DNA of 7,080 nucleotides. Origin: Bacillota bacterium (GTDB lineage: Bacteria; Bacillota; Sulfobacillia; JAJZYS01; JAJYTV01). The notes under the pieces are model-generated. The model worked only from the letters and a program-made list of their open reading frames with translations. It was not told the DNA's origin and searched no databases. The position numbers and the translations under genes are program-made. Every line of letters begins with the position of its first letter. Within the stretch, counting starts at the first letter, position 1. The stretch spans positions 1-7,080 of the forward strand of contig JAJYTV010000088.1 in NCBI GenBank assembly GCA_021792885.1, read 5' to 3'. Below, one piece after another: positions 1 to 6,457 of the stretch.

Positions 1-11
1 ATGTCCTCCTC

Positions 12-1511
12 ATGCACCCAGATCAGGACTTCGCGCCGGGCGCGGACCTGCCGGCGAACGCAGACGATCTCCTGCGCGACCTCGGACTTGAGGCCGTACT
101 CTCGGCGATGGCGCGCGGAGATGCGTTCCTGCTCGAGATTTCGCGCAGCGCCCTGCTCTCGAGCCTGACGGACCCGGCGCGCATTCTCTACCGCCAGCGC
201 ATCCTCGCGGACTGCCTCGCCGCCCCGGATGTCGTGCGGGAGATCTACACCCTGGCGGTTCAGGCGATCGAGGGGGAGCGCAAGTTCTACCTCTGGTCCT
301 TGCGCTCCCCGGACTCCATCCTGCACCGCTCCTCCGGGGCGCTCGCGTTCCTCGCGCAGCAGTTGCAGCGCCTGCGGCGCATTGCGCAAGCCCACGTGGA
401 GCGGATGCACTCGGAAGGCATGCGCCGGCTGTTCGGCATGCTGCAGCAGGAGCTCGACGACCCCTTCTTCCGCGCCGTAGAGGCGCAGCTCGAGGAGCTG
501 CGCTCCCTGGACGGGGGGATGCTGGTCAGCGCAGAACTCGGCGCTGGCCAGAAGGGGGCGCACTATGTGCTGCGCAGTCCCCTTCCAGAGCGCAGGGGCT
601 GGCTGCAGCGCGTCCTGCCGAGGTCGTCTGCCGAAAGCTTCTCGATCGCGGAGCGCGACGAGGCCGGGCTGCAGGCCCTCGCGCAGCTGCGCGGCCGGGG
701 GCTGAACCCCGTGGCGAACGCGCTCGCGCAATCGGTCGACCACGTCCTGCACTTCTTCCGGCTGCTGCGGGAGGAGCTCGGGTTCTACGTGGGCGCTTTG
801 AACCTGCACGAAGAGCTCTCTGCGAGGGGCGAGCCGGTCTGCATGCCGGTACCGGCCCCGGCGCAGAGCATGCGCCTCAGCGCCCGCGGCCTCTACGACG
901 TGTCGCTCGCCCTCGGCCTTGACACAGGGGTCGTCGGCAGCGACCTTGCGGCGGACGGAAGGCCGCTCGTCCTGATCACCGGCGCCAACCAGGGCGGGAA
1001 GTCGACCTTCCTGCGCGGCATCGGCCTATGCCAGCTGATGCTGCAGGCAGGCATGTTCGTCGGGGCGCTGGAGTACGCGGCCAGCTGCTGCCTCGGCCTC
1101 TTCACCCACTATCCCCGCGAGGAGGACGAGCGGATGCAGCGCGGCCGCCTCGACGAGGAGCTGCACCGCCTGGACGGCATCGTCGAGCGGATGAGACCCC
1201 ACGCCATGCTGCTTTGCAACGAGTCGCTTGCGTCGACCAACGAACGCGAAGGCTCCGAGATCGCGGGACAGGTCGTGCAGGCTCTGGTCGAGTCGAAGGT
1301 CCGGGTACTCTTCGTCACCCATCTCGTCGAGTTCGCGCAGGGCGCGGCGCGCGAACTCTCAGGGCAGGTTCTCTGCCTGCGGGCCGACCGGCAGGAAGAC
1401 GGGCGGCGCACCTTCCGGATCGTCGAGGGCGATCCCCTGCCCACAGGCTTCGGCGAGGACCTCTACCGCCAGATCTTCGAGACCCGCGTCCCTGGCGCAG
1501 ACGCGCGGTAG
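12..1511 (+). CDS. MutS-like DNA-binding ATPase (core/lever + ATPase domains only)
   Basis: This is a MutS-family ABC-type ATPase of 499 aa, well short of MutS (about 850 aa). It has no mismatch-binding or connector domain. Residues about 55-260 form a helical core/lever-like region; about 285-490 are the ATPase. Walker A is GANQGGKST (324-332), the MutS form of the P-loop. The Walker B region ends in C-N-E (402-404), followed by STNEREGSEIA where MutS has its ST..DG..IA signature. The TH switch motif is at 436-437. MutS normally has Asp-Glu in Walker B; here the first acid is Asn403, and I recall this from MutS-like subfamilies without knowing it to be universal. The role is unknown; repair or recombination is a family-level guess. 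No Shine-Dalgarno precedes the ATG, only 11 bases are available upstream, and the frame stays open to the window edge, so the true start may lie outside. It converges on the Ppx-like gene with a 19-base gap. Confidence 0.85.
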   Translation: MHPDQDFAPGADLPANADDLLRDLGLEAVLSAMARGDAFLLEISRSALLSSLTDPARILYRQRILADCLAAPDVVREIYTLAVQAIEGERKFYLWSLRSPDSILHRSSGALAFLAQQLQRLRRIAQAHVERMHSEGMRRLFGMLQQELDDPFFRAVEAQLEELRSLDGGMLVSAELGAGQKGAHYVLRSPLPERRGWLQRVLPRSSAESFSIAERDEAGLQALAQLRGRGLNPVANALAQSVDHVLHFFRLLREELGFYVGALNLHEELSARGEPVCMPVPAPAQSMRLSARGLYDVSLALGLDTGVVGSDLAADGRPLVLITGANQGGKSTFLRGIGLCQLMLQAGMFVGALEYAASCCLGLFTHYPREEDERMQRGRLDEELHRLDGIVERMRPHAMLLCNESLASTNEREGSEIAGQVVQALVESKVRVLFVTHLVEFAQGAARELSGQVLCLRADRQEDGRRTFRIVEGDPLPTGFGEDLYRQIFETRVPGADAR

Positions 1512-1530
1512 ACCTGTGTTGTTTCTGCCG

Positions 1531-3042
1531 CTACTCCTCGAGGTAGCGGGCCACCAGCTTGCGCCCGTACACCTTGCCGAACTGCCCGGCAAGGCGCACC
1601 GACTCGTCGAACGGGATGTCGGGCGGCTTCGGCAGGCCCTCTATGCGCAGTTCGATGCGCGACGCCTCGAGCGTCGCTGAGATCTTCGGCCGCACACCGG
1701 GAGCCTGCCTCGCCATCGCCTCCGCATAGGCGGCGATCAGGCCGATCCGCTGGGCGAGCAGGATGTCCTGGCGGTCGGTGAGTGGCCCGTAGTCCAGGAG
1801 GAAGTCGCGCGTGCGCCTGGGCCCCTCGTACGCCGCCGCGGCCGCGAGCACCAGCTGTTCGCGGTGCGAGAGTCCGAAGATGCGCGCACTTGTCACGAGC
1901 GTGAACGTGTGGCGGTGGCGGTCGTAGAAATTCACCCTGCGCCCGATGCCGCGCAGCGCCGCCGCCGCCCCCCCGAGCCGCTGGGCGTCCGGGGCGAGCA
2001 GGTTCGAAAGCGCGCCCAGGAGTTGCCCCGCCCAGGCGACGAGGTCCTGGTCGGGCTCCTCCCCCAGCTGGAAGAGCAGGTTGCGCACGCTCGGGCGGAA
2101 GACGTCGTCCGGGATCTCCTCGCCGTGTGGCAGGATGCGCTCGAAGAGCATGCCCTCGCGCAGCCCGGTGCCGCTGACGATCACCTCGCTCGGCTGCAGG
2201 TGTTCGCAGATGGCCTGCGCGAGCGTCAGCGCCGCCGGGGCGGTCTCCGCCCGGTGCGCCGCGAGCCCTGGCACCAAGAGGCGCTGGCGCAGGCCCATGC
2301 GGGCCACTCGCTGCAGCATCTCCGCGATCGCCTCGGGCGGCATGCGGTAGTTGTGCAGCGAGGGGAAGGCATAGCCGGACTGCACGCGGTGCATCTTCGC
2401 GATCGACCGGAAGCTGCCGCCCAGTGCGACGAGCGGCAGCCCCTGCACGGGATCCGGCACCGCCTTGCGGATCGCTTCGTCGGCGGCGGCCTTGGCCGCC
2501 TCGAGGTCGTCCTTCGACGGTGGGTCTCCGTGGAGCGCGCCGCGGGCCAACGTGACAGCACCCACCTGCGCGCTGGCGGCGGTGCGCAGGCTGCGGCCCT
2601 GAAAGCAGCTGATCTCGCTGCTCGCGCCGCCGACGTCGACGAGATTGCCGTCGCGCACGTCGAGCGTGTGCATCGCGCCGAGGAACCCGAGCTGCGCCTC
2701 CTCGACCCCGTTCAGGATCCGGATCTGCACATGCGCCGCCCGGCCGAGCGCCGCGCTGAAGGCCGCGCCGTCACGCGCGCCGCGCAGGGCCGCCGTGCCC
2801 ACCGCCGCGATCCGCTCCGCCCCCATCTGGCGCGCGCGCTCGACGAGCGCCGTAAAGACGTACTGGGCGCGAGCGAGGTCCTCCGCGAGCGCCCCGCGGC
2901 GCGCGAGGGCATCCCCGAGGCGCAGGATGGCGCGCTCCTCGTCGATCACCCGCCAGGCACCGCCCCGGTCGGTCTCCACGACCATCATGCGCACCGAGTT
3001 CGAACCGAGGTCGATCACGGCGCTGCGCGATGTGGGACTCAC
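1531..3042 (-). CDS. Ppx/GppA-family exopolyphosphatase with degenerate C-terminal HD-like domain
   Basis: This 503-aa protein has the usual length of exopolyphosphatase/guanosine pentaphosphatase enzymes, which remove terminal phosphate from polyphosphate or pppGpp in the cytosol. The ASKHA-fold half (1 to about 305) has the phosphate-1 motif AVIDLGSNSVRMMVVE (8-23), the catalytic-glutamate region NGVEEAQL (111-118), the phosphate-2 motif VDVGGASSE (135-143), LGGSFRSIAKMHR (207-219) and VSGTGLREGMLFE (289-301). Phosphate-2 has Ala140 where the family usually has the third Gly of GGGS. The C-terminal half (about 320-503) aligns with the HD-like domain of Ppx, but where homologues have LHD/LHE it reads L-R-G (363-365), and other ligand positions are also changed; His376 and His378 remain. 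The start is GTG at 3042, with AAGGA at 3049-3053 six bases upstream and a GTGA overlap with the HD gene. It is the last gene of the four-gene operon. I do not assign ppx versus gppA. Confidence 0.9.
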   Translation of the reverse strand: MSPTSRSAVIDLGSNSVRMMVVETDRGGAWRVIDEERAILRLGDALARRGALAEDLARAQYVFTALVERARQMGAERIAAVGTAALRGARDGAAFSAALGRAAHVQIRILNGVEEAQLGFLGAMHTLDVRDGNLVDVGGASSEISCFQGRSLRTAASAQVGAVTLARGALHGDPPSKDDLEAAKAAADEAIRKAVPDPVQGLPLVALGGSFRSIAKMHRVQSGYAFPSLHNYRMPPEAIAEMLQRVARMGLRQRLLVPGLAAHRAETAPAALTLAQAICEHLQPSEVIVSGTGLREGMLFERILPHGEEIPDDVFRPSVRNLLFQLGEEPDQDLVAWAGQLLGALSNLLAPDAQRLGGAAAALRGIGRRVNFYDRHRHTFTLVTSARIFGLSHREQLVLAAAAAYEGPRRTRDFLLDYGPLTDRQDILLAQRIGLIAAYAEAMARQAPGVRPKISATLEASRIELRIEGLPKPPDIPFDESVRLAGQFGKVYGRKLVARYLEE

Positions 3043-3632
3043 GAGGCGTCCTTCTCGAATCGGATCGGTCCGCCCGCCATCTCTCCGAGCAGTTCCGCCT
3101 TGGCCTGCAGCCGCTCGCCGAGGCGCAGGGGATCGAGGCCGGCGATCTGGATCTCGAAGCCGCGCCCCCGCCCGTGTACACCCGTGATGCGGGCGCGCTG
3201 CTCGTGATCGTAGTCGAGGGCGTCTGCGACCCGCAGGAGGGCGGAGAGCCAGCGCAGCGCCTCGCGCCGCGCGCTCCCGATCTCCTTGGGCCCGCGATGG
3301 ACCCGCCGCCGGTGGTTGCGCACGAGCCGCGCGCAGAGATCCCGCATCTCTTCCGGATAGTCCTGGAGGTGCTCGTCCGCGCGCACCAGGTAGGCGCCGT
3401 GCCGGTGGTGGCCCTTGCGGTCCACGAAGTAGCCGATGTCGTGCAGGAGCGATGCGTGGCAGAGCGCGGTGCGCTCCTCGGGGGACAGTCCGTGCAGCGG
3501 TAAAAAGGCGTCGAACAGGACGTCCGCGAGCTCCGCGACGTGGCGCGAGTGTGCGAGGTCGCAGCCGTACTTGCGGCAGACGTCGAGGACCGCATCGTCC
3601 TGCGCGGCCAAGAGGGCGGCGAGCTTCGTCAC
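3039..3632 (-). CDS. Stand-alone HD-domain phosphohydrolase resembling the C-terminal half of Ppx
   Basis: This 197-aa protein has an HD-type metal site: HSRHV (28-32), LLHDIGYFV (62-70) with the His64-Asp65 doublet, GHHRH (74-78), RNHRR (105-109) and ADALD (136-140). HD proteins are metal-dependent phosphohydrolases. The order HDIGYF, then HHxH, then NH, then ADALD, followed by a short beta-rich tail (about 145-195), is that of domains III-IV of long exopolyphosphatases, here without the ASKHA half. Residues 64, 65, 76 and 78 align with residues 364, 365, 376 and 378 of the adjacent Ppx, an almost constant offset. The start is GTG, chosen because a perfect AAGGAGG lies 7 bases upstream. The start overlaps the TGA of tmk-like B, and the stop overlaps the GTG of ppx. 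An open extension further upstream is overlap with the tmk genes, not coding. The substrate is unknown; a role in trans for Ppx, or a nucleotide phosphohydrolase, are both possible. Confidence 0.88.
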   Translation of the reverse strand: MTKLAALLAAQDDAVLDVCRKYGCDLAHSRHVAELADVLFDAFLPLHGLSPEERTALCHASLLHDIGYFVDRKGHHRHGAYLVRADEHLQDYPEEMRDLCARLVRNHRRRVHRGPKEIGSARREALRWLSALLRVADALDYDHEQRARITGVHGRGRGFEIQIAGLDPLRLGERLQAKAELLGEMAGGPIRFEKDAS

Positions 3633-4285
3633 TCGGATCCCTCCTTCGCGCGCAGGGCGCGCCGCACGAGGCGCTGCACCGCGCGGCGAGCCGCCGCGCG
3701 CACAGCCTGCTCGGGCAAGGCGGCGTCGATCCGCGTGACGCCCGCCCTGCCGGCGGCGTCGGAATAGAGGCGGCCGATGCGCCGCTGGTAGCGCACGGCG
3801 CGGGTGAAGTCCGGCAAGGGCCCCATCGCGCCCGCCTCGCGCGGCTGCAGGAAGCGCCGCCTCGCGAGCAGCCGGCGCAGGCGCTCGCGCGCAGGCGCCT
3901 CCAGGAGCAGCGTCAGGTCCGCCGGGGGCGCGAACGAGAGCGCGCTCGAGATCCAGTCGGCGTCGAGCCCTCCGATCTGCGCGCGCACGCGCGGCGTCAA
4001 GGTGTAGCGGTCGAAGAGGACGATCCCCCCCGCCGCGAGGACAGGCTCTGCCTCGCGCTGCAGGAGGTCGGCGAGGTCCGCCGCGTAAAGCAGGAAGAGG
4101 GCGCGCTCCGAGACGTCCATGCTCCGCTGCAGCTCCTGCAGCGTGTCCCGCGCCAGTTCCGAGTGCTTGAGGCGCAGGAGGGTCGCCGGCAGGCCGCGTC
4201 CCGCAAGCCACTCGGCGAGCGCGCGGGCCTGGGTCGTGCGGCCGGCGCCATCCGGTCCCTCGATCGCGATCAAAAGGCCCCTCAC
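3629..4285 (-). CDS. Thymidylate kinase-like P-loop protein B (Walker A Lys replaced by Arg)
   Basis: This 218-aa protein has the length and fold order of dTMP kinase: beta-1 and P-loop (LLIAIEGPDGAGRTTQ, 4-19), LLYAADLADL (65-74) corresponding to the tmk helix that carries FAADR, and FDRY (91-94). An Arg-rich lid-like segment follows at 133-144. The P-loop reads GPDGAGRTT, so the Lys that contacts ATP phosphates is Arg16; the codon is CGC. The REPGG substrate loop of true dTMP kinases is absent (LRLKHSE at 37-43 instead), and so is the AYQ segment after DRY. It is the second of two tandem tmk-like genes and is probably a divergent paralogue of copy A. The GTG start is supported by GGTGA (4292-4296) six bases upstream and by the GTGA overlap with copy A. 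It could be a weak kinase, or a non-catalytic partner of copy A, since tmk enzymes are dimers. The substrate is not known. Confidence 0.82.
   Translation of the reverse strand: MRGLLIAIEGPDGAGRTTQARALAEWLAGRGLPATLLRLKHSELARDTLQELQRSMDVSERALFLLYAADLADLLQREAEPVLAAGGIVLFDRYTLTPRVRAQIGGLDADWISSALSFAPPADLTLLLEAPARERLRRLLARRRFLQPREAGAMGPLPDFTRAVRYQRRIGRLYSDAAGRAGVTRIDAALPEQAVRAAARRAVQRLVRRALRAKEGSE
3640..3646 (-). promoter_or_regulatory. Ribosome binding site deciding the HD gene start
   Basis: AAGGAGG on the minus strand, 7 bases upstream of the GTG at 3632 and inside the last codons of tmk-like B. It selects this GTG over the open frame that continues upstream and shows independent initiation on the coupled message. 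Confidence 0.75.
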
Positions 4286-4953
4286 CGCCCGTCACCCCCC
4301 TCGAGCAGCGAGAGGATGCATCGGCGCACGGCGCGCTGTTGCTCGCGCAGGCGCCGCGTCGCATCGATGCGGATGTAGCCGAGGCGCGGCTCGATCTCCT
4401 CGTAGCGACGAAGCACCTCGCCCTGGAAGAGCTTGAAGCTCTCCAAAGGATCGTCCGAGACGCCGAGGTCCAACCCCGCCTCGTAGTATCCGAAGGCATG
4501 TCGCGCGGCCAGAAGCCTTGCCGCCGCGACCTCGACGGGCGCGTGGATGAAGAGCGTCGCGTTCGCCGGGCGCGCGAAGGAGTAGAGTCGCTCCGTCCAG
4601 GCGGGATCGATGCCGCGCGCGCCGTCGCGCGCGTAGGCGGTCCCGACGTAGCGATCGCAGAGCACGATCTGGCGCATCGCAAGGCGCGGCAGGATCTCGC
4701 GCTCGTAGCGGTCGGCGAAATCCGCGGCGTTGACGATCGCGAAGGTGAGCGGCGTCAGAATGCGGGTGCGCTTCGCCTTGCGCTGCAAGGGGTGCACCGC
4801 GGGGCTCGAGTTCCAGCTCGTGAGGTGCACCGGCAGCCCGCGCCGGAAGAGGTAGCGGTACAGGAGCTGGATCTGCGTGCTCTTGCCAGAGCCGTCGCAG
4901 CCCTCGACCGCGATCAGAAGACCGCCTTCTGGCACTGCGGGCTTCCTCGCCAT
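4282..4953 (-). CDS. Thymidylate kinase-like P-loop kinase A
   Basis: This 223-aa protein is a P-loop nucleoside-monophosphate-kinase relative. Walker A is EGCDGSGKSTQ (17-27), the exact tmk form with Lys24. NAADFADRYEREILP (75-89) matches the tmk helix with AADR, and CDRY (99-102) is the DRY motif. A lid-like region with scattered Arg follows, and FQGEVLRRYEEI (176-187) corresponds to the tmk C-terminal helix. The REPGG loop of dTMP kinase is replaced by TSWNSSPA (45-52), and DRY is followed by VGTAYARD rather than the S..AYQ motif. The substrate may therefore not be dTMP, and this is unlikely to be the cell's housekeeping tmk. The start is ATG at 4953, chosen because GAGGAGG (4961-4967) lies 7 bases upstream; an 11-codon extension is open but lacks such a site. 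It is the first gene of the four-gene operon and shares GTGA with copy B. The PPK2 polyphosphate kinases belong to the same P-loop class, but I do not see a PPK2 signature here. Confidence 0.85.
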   Translation of the reverse strand: MARKPAVPEGGLLIAVEGCDGSGKSTQIQLLYRYLFRRGLPVHLTSWNSSPAVHPLQRKAKRTRILTPLTFAIVNAADFADRYEREILPRLAMRQIVLCDRYVGTAYARDGARGIDPAWTERLYSFARPANATLFIHAPVEVAAARLLAARHAFGYYEAGLDLGVSDDPLESFKLFQGEVLRRYEEIEPRLGYIRIDATRRLREQQRAVRRCILSLLEGGDGR

Positions 4954-5049
4954 CGCTCCGCCTCCTCGTGTGGCGCTCCCTTCCACGTGCCATGATACGA
5001 CAGCGTTCGGCCCGTCCCGCGAAGATTGCGTTAAGCCGTATGCCCTTCC
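4954..5049 (-). promoter_or_regulatory. 96-base gap upstream of the kinase-phosphatase operon; possible promoter
   Basis: This is the only gap of any size between the two minus-strand units, so it is the natural place for an operon promoter. On the minus strand TATCAT (4992-4997) matches 5 of 6 bases of a sigma-70 -10 box and lies about 40 bases before the ATG, but I find no convincing -35 at 16-18 bases upstream. No T-tract terminator follows the MFS stop. The gap may equally be read through from the MFS gene. Confidence 0.25.
4961..4967 (-). promoter_or_regulatory. Ribosome binding site deciding the tmk-like A start
   Basis: GAGGAGG on the minus strand, 7 bases upstream of the ATG at 4953. 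It supports this ATG rather than the longer frame beginning 11 codons earlier. Confidence 0.7.
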
Positions 5050-6441
5050 CTAGGCGGCGCTTTGCGCCGATGCATGCGCCTTGCTGTCCGGGACGAGAAG
5101 GAACGCGAGCAGGCCGAACAGAGACACCGCGGCAACGGTGAGGAACATCCCCTCGAAGCCGTGGAAGGCCATCGCAAGGGTGAGCAGAATCGGCCCTGCC
5201 GCCAACCCCACGGAGCGGAAGACAGCCACCGCGGCCAGTGCCTCCCCAGCCTGCTCGTCGCTGTGCAGCGCGAGCGCAATGCGGTTGAGCGGCGCCCCCA
5301 TCGTGAACGCGGTGCCGACGCCGAAGGCCAGCATGGCGAAGATGAAGCGCCAAAGCGTCATGCCGGGCGGCGCCAAGAGCACTCCGCCGACCAGCGCGAA
5401 GAGGAGTCCCACCTGCAGCACGATGCGCGCGCCACGGCGGTCGGTGAGGACGCCGCCGACCCCGGCGAGCACTGCGGCCGAGAGCGCCGCAGGCAACAGT
5501 GAGACGCCGGAGCCCAGCGTGGAGAAATGCAGGCTCTGTTGCGCGAGGGTCGGCACGAACACAGCGGCCGACATGTCCATGCCGATCACCGCTGCGCCGG
5601 CGACGAGCGCGGCGCCCTGCACGCCGGAGAAGGCACGAGGATCGAGGAACGAGGCGCCGCGTGGGCGACGTTCACGCACGACGAACAGCGCGAGCGCCGC
5701 CGCCGCGACAAGCCCGATCAGCCACCGCACAGGGCCACCCACCTCGAGGGTGAGCAGGACCGTCGCGAGGAATACGGCGAAGACGGTCCCGGCGAGGAAG
5801 TCTGGTGGCGTGCGATTGGTCCGGGGGGACTCCGGCGCCCGCAGCGACAGCAGCAGGACGGTCGCCGCGATCGGGATGTTCACGAGGAAGATAAATGGCC
5901 AGCCGAAGTACTGCGCCAAGGCGCCGCCAACGATCGGCCCAACCATGCTGGCAAGGCCGAACACGGCGCCGAAGATCCCGAGCGCCAGGCCGCGGCGCTC
6001 GGGCGGGAAGAAGCGCACGCCTTCCGCCTGGGCGTTCGGGTAGACCGCGCCGGCACCGAGGCCCTGCACTGCCCGGGCGAGGAGAAACAGGGCGAAGCTC
6101 TGCGACAGCGCGGCGGTCAGGGACGCGATGCCGAACGCCACGACGCCCCACCGGAAGAGCAGGCGGCGTCCGTAGCGGTCTCCCGCCGCACCTGCGAGGA
6201 CGGTCGACGCGACGTAGGCGACTGTGTAGGTAGTGAGCGCCCAAGCGAGCCACCCGAGCGTGATGTGGAAGCTCCTGGCGATCAAGGGAACCGCAGGGCT
6301 GATGATGCTGGTATCGAGCGCGCCGACGAACACGCCGGCCAAGTAGACGGTGAGAACGCGATAGTTTGGCCGCAGTTCGGCTCGCCTCCGCTGGGAAAAC
6401 TGGTGCGGCTGATCGCCGCTTCCTAGTCTTCGCGAAGGCAC
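5050..6441 (-). CDS. MFS efflux transporter, DHA2 (14-TMS) type
   Basis: This is a 463-aa inner-membrane major facilitator protein, probably a proton-driven exporter of small molecules or drugs. About 14 hydrophobic segments can be counted, at roughly 31-50, 66-84, 97-112, 116-137, 152-172, 182-201, 213-233, 237-256, 276-298, 313-333, 340-357, 363-385, 403-424 and 430-450. ALDTSIISPAVPLI (41-54) is the DHA2 first-helix motif. GDRYGRR (87-93) is MFS motif A. GLASMVGPIVGGAL (162-175) is antiporter motif C, and WPFIFLVNIPI (181-191) is typical of DHA2. The GTG at 6441 is chosen because AGGTG (6449-6453) lies 7 bases upstream, giving a basic 28-residue cytoplasmic tail before TM1. A CTG at 6375 with GGAGG nine bases upstream is an alternative. 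The frame is open further upstream only as overlap with the tlpA-like gene. It follows that gene by 16 bases, so the two are probably cotranscribed. The cargo cannot be told from the sequence. Confidence 0.9.
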   Translation of the reverse strand: MPSRRLGSGDQPHQFSQRRRAELRPNYRVLTVYLAGVFVGALDTSIISPAVPLIARSFHITLGWLAWALTTYTVAYVASTVLAGAAGDRYGRRLLFRWGVVAFGIASLTAALSQSFALFLLARAVQGLGAGAVYPNAQAEGVRFFPPERRGLALGIFGAVFGLASMVGPIVGGALAQYFGWPFIFLVNIPIAATVLLLSLRAPESPRTNRTPPDFLAGTVFAVFLATVLLTLEVGGPVRWLIGLVAAAALALFVVRERRPRGASFLDPRAFSGVQGAALVAGAAVIGMDMSAAVFVPTLAQQSLHFSTLGSGVSLLPAALSAAVLAGVGGVLTDRRGARIVLQVGLLFALVGGVLLAPPGMTLWRFIFAMLAFGVGTAFTMGAPLNRIALALHSDEQAGEALAAVAVFRSVGLAAGPILLTLAMAFHGFEGMFLTVAAVSLFGLLAFLLVPDSKAHASAQSAA

Positions 6442-6448
6442 TCTAGGG

Positions 6449-6453
6449 CACCT
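6449..6453 (-). promoter_or_regulatory. Ribosome binding site for the MFS gene
   Basis: AGGTG on the minus strand, 7 bases before the GTG at 6441 and just after the stop of the tlpA-like gene (6458-6460). It is moderate in strength; a GGAGG at 6385-6389 would serve the alternative CTG start at 6375. Confidence 0.4.
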
Positions 6454-6457
6454 GCGC

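Noticed and set aside
1864..3207. Long + strand open frame opposite ppx (about 447 codons)
   Set aside because: It lies antisense to a well-supported Ppx gene, is rich in Arg, His and Ala with no recognisable domain, and is explained by strong GC bias at third codon positions.
3633..4682. Open extension of the HD gene frame across both tmk-like genes
   Set aside because: Its translation is low-complexity Arg/Ala/Pro, it overlaps two clear genes, and a perfect ribosome binding site at 3640-3646 sets the start at 3632.
3629..4953. Assigning either tmk-like gene as PPK2 polyphosphate kinase
   Set aside because: The P-loops are of the thymidylate-kinase form and no PPK2 signature is visible; only the shared P-loop class and the Ppx neighbour hint at polyphosphate.
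5055..5069. 6-bp hairpin (CGGCGC, TTT loop, GCGCCG) at the 3' end of the MFS gene as a terminator
   Set aside because: It is wholly inside the last codons and has no following T run on the minus strand.
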